Below are positions 63,434-64,000 of a stretch of DNA of 64,000 nucleotides, one piece after another. A program made the translations under genes and the position numbers. The DNA is from Bacillus sp. Y1 (GTDB lineage: Bacteria; Bacillota; Bacilli; Bacillales; Cytobacillaceae). The stretch spans positions 1,192,501 through 1,256,500 of the forward strand of contig NZ_CP030028.1 in assembly GCF_003586445.1 (NCBI RefSeq), given 5' to 3'. Positions within the stretch are counted from its first letter, which is position 1. Each line of letters starts with the position of its first letter. The notes beneath the pieces were generated by a model. That model was given only the letters and a program-made list of their open reading frames with translations. It had not been told where the DNA came from and made no database searches.

Positions 63434-64000
63434 TGTGACTTGGACAGATGACCAGTGGAAAGCAATTGTTGCGAACGGACAGGATATATTAGTTGCTGCC
63501 GCAGCAGGGTCAGGAAAAACGGCCGTTCTTGTTGAGAGAATGATCAAGAAAATTGTTTCGGAAGATGATCCGATGGACGTTGATGAGATGCTAGTCGTTA
63601 CCTTCACAAATGCTTCCGCGGCAGAAATGAAGCACCGTATGGGAGAGGCACTCGAGAAGGCGATTGATGAAAATCCCACATCGAGACATCTTCGAAAGCA
63701 ACTAAGTTTATTAAATAAGGCAAGCATATCAACTCTTCATTCCTTTTGCTTAGAGGTAATTCGGAAGTTTTATTATAAAATTGAAGTTGATCCCGGTTTT
63801 AGAATTGCTGACGAAACGGAAGCACAGCTCTTAAGAGATGAGGTTTTAGATACTTTATTCGAAGAAGAGTACGGGAAGGAAGCTAATACTGAATTTTTTG
63901 ATTTAGTTGATATGTTTTCAAATGACCGCAGTGATGCGGCACTTCAAGTGATTATCCGGGAGCTTTATGACTTTGCACGTTCAAATCCATCGCCCAAGAG
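63399..64000 (+). CDS. addA: AddA, helicase-nuclease subunit A (5' part)
   Basis: The first 200 codons of addA; the gene runs off the right edge. [20 protein letters not shown] leads to the UvrD-type helicase motif [16 protein letters not shown], then [16 protein letters not shown] (motif Ia) and [16 protein letters not shown]. AddA supplies the 3'-5' helicase and one nuclease of AddAB. GAAAGGAGAG precedes the ATG within addB, so the subunits are translationally coupled. Confidence 0.95.
   Translation, partial: MASMKLPPKPSDVTWTDDQWKAIVANGQDILVAAAAGSGKTAVLVERMIKKIVSEDDPMDVDEMLVVTFTNASAAEMKHRMGEALEKAIDENPTSRHLRKQLSLLNKASISTLHSFCLEVIRKFYYKIEVDPGFRIADETEAQLLRDEVLDTLFEEEYGKEANTEFFDLVDMFSNDRSDAALQVIIRELYDFARSNPSPK

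Overview
This window is a piece of chromosome from a low-GC, spore-forming member of the Bacillaceae (Bacillus sensu lato). The gene order largely follows the Bacillus subtilis yha-yhg-yhf-yhj-add stretch: yhaO-yhaN-yhaM-yhaL/prsA, yhaI/hpr, yhaH, trpP, serC, hit/ecsABC, yhaA, hmoB/hemEHY-yhgD-yhgE, yhfH-yhfI-lplJ, lcfB, yhfN, yhzC/comK, yhjD, yhjE, addB-addA. Spore-related genes (YhaL, YjcZ-like microproteins, a CotF-type coat protein), ComK, Hpr/ScoC, AG-rich Shine-Dalgarno sites, and frequent TTG and GTG starts all fit. No rRNA, tRNA, CRISPR array, insertion sequence or prophage was seen.

Layout. 1-6 kb: a gene tail, a dispersed repeat, then YhaO/YhaN (an Mre11/Rad50-like pair), the 3'-5' exoribonuclease YhaM and YhaL. 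6-12.6 kb: PrsA foldase, two tiny YjcZ-type proteins, small membrane proteins, YhaI and Hpr tail to tail, YhaH, the tryptophan transporter TrpP with a TRAP-like leader, SerC and Hit. 12.6-16.6 kb: a structured intergenic region, ecsABC, and a 52-bp tandem palindromic repeat array. 16.6-26.4 kb: an M20 amidohydrolase, a lactonase-family beta-propeller, and a lic/cel-type PTS locus (LicR-type activator, two EIIB, EIIC, EIIA, GH1 6-phospho-beta-glucosidase, its own HPr and a HAD phosphatase). 26.4-30.6 kb: a transporter and liaFSR. 30.6-40.9 kb: heme metabolism (hmoB, hemEHY), yhgD/yhgE with matching operator sites, yhfH, yhfI, lplJ and galE. 40.9-43 kb: a coat protein, a second 51/52-bp tandem array and a NERD-domain protein. 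43.1-51.3 kb: fatty-acid activation and oxidation (lcfB under FadR and CcpA-like sites, enoyl-CoA hydratase), an ABC importer, azlCD and an M48 protease. 51.4-64 kb: a second copy of the dispersed repeat with a nested insert, yhzC/comK, yhjD, an S9 peptidase, yhjE, an SDR, an alpha/beta hydrolase, a DeoR-HAD pair, and addB with the start of addA, which runs off the right end.

The protein-coding content is mostly ordinary Bacillaceae core genome. The less expected material is non-coding. Two tandem arrays have unrelated sequence but the same period (52, and 51/52 bp) and the same arm/short/arm/long layout. One dispersed repeat is inserted inside another. TrpP has an 11-codon upstream ORF overlapping its start within a run of GAG/UAG triplets. 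Three hairpin-forming motifs resembling the 16S anti-Shine-Dalgarno end lie upstream of ecsA. The lcfB leader is almost free of G. Promoter and operator assignments are by eye and unverified.
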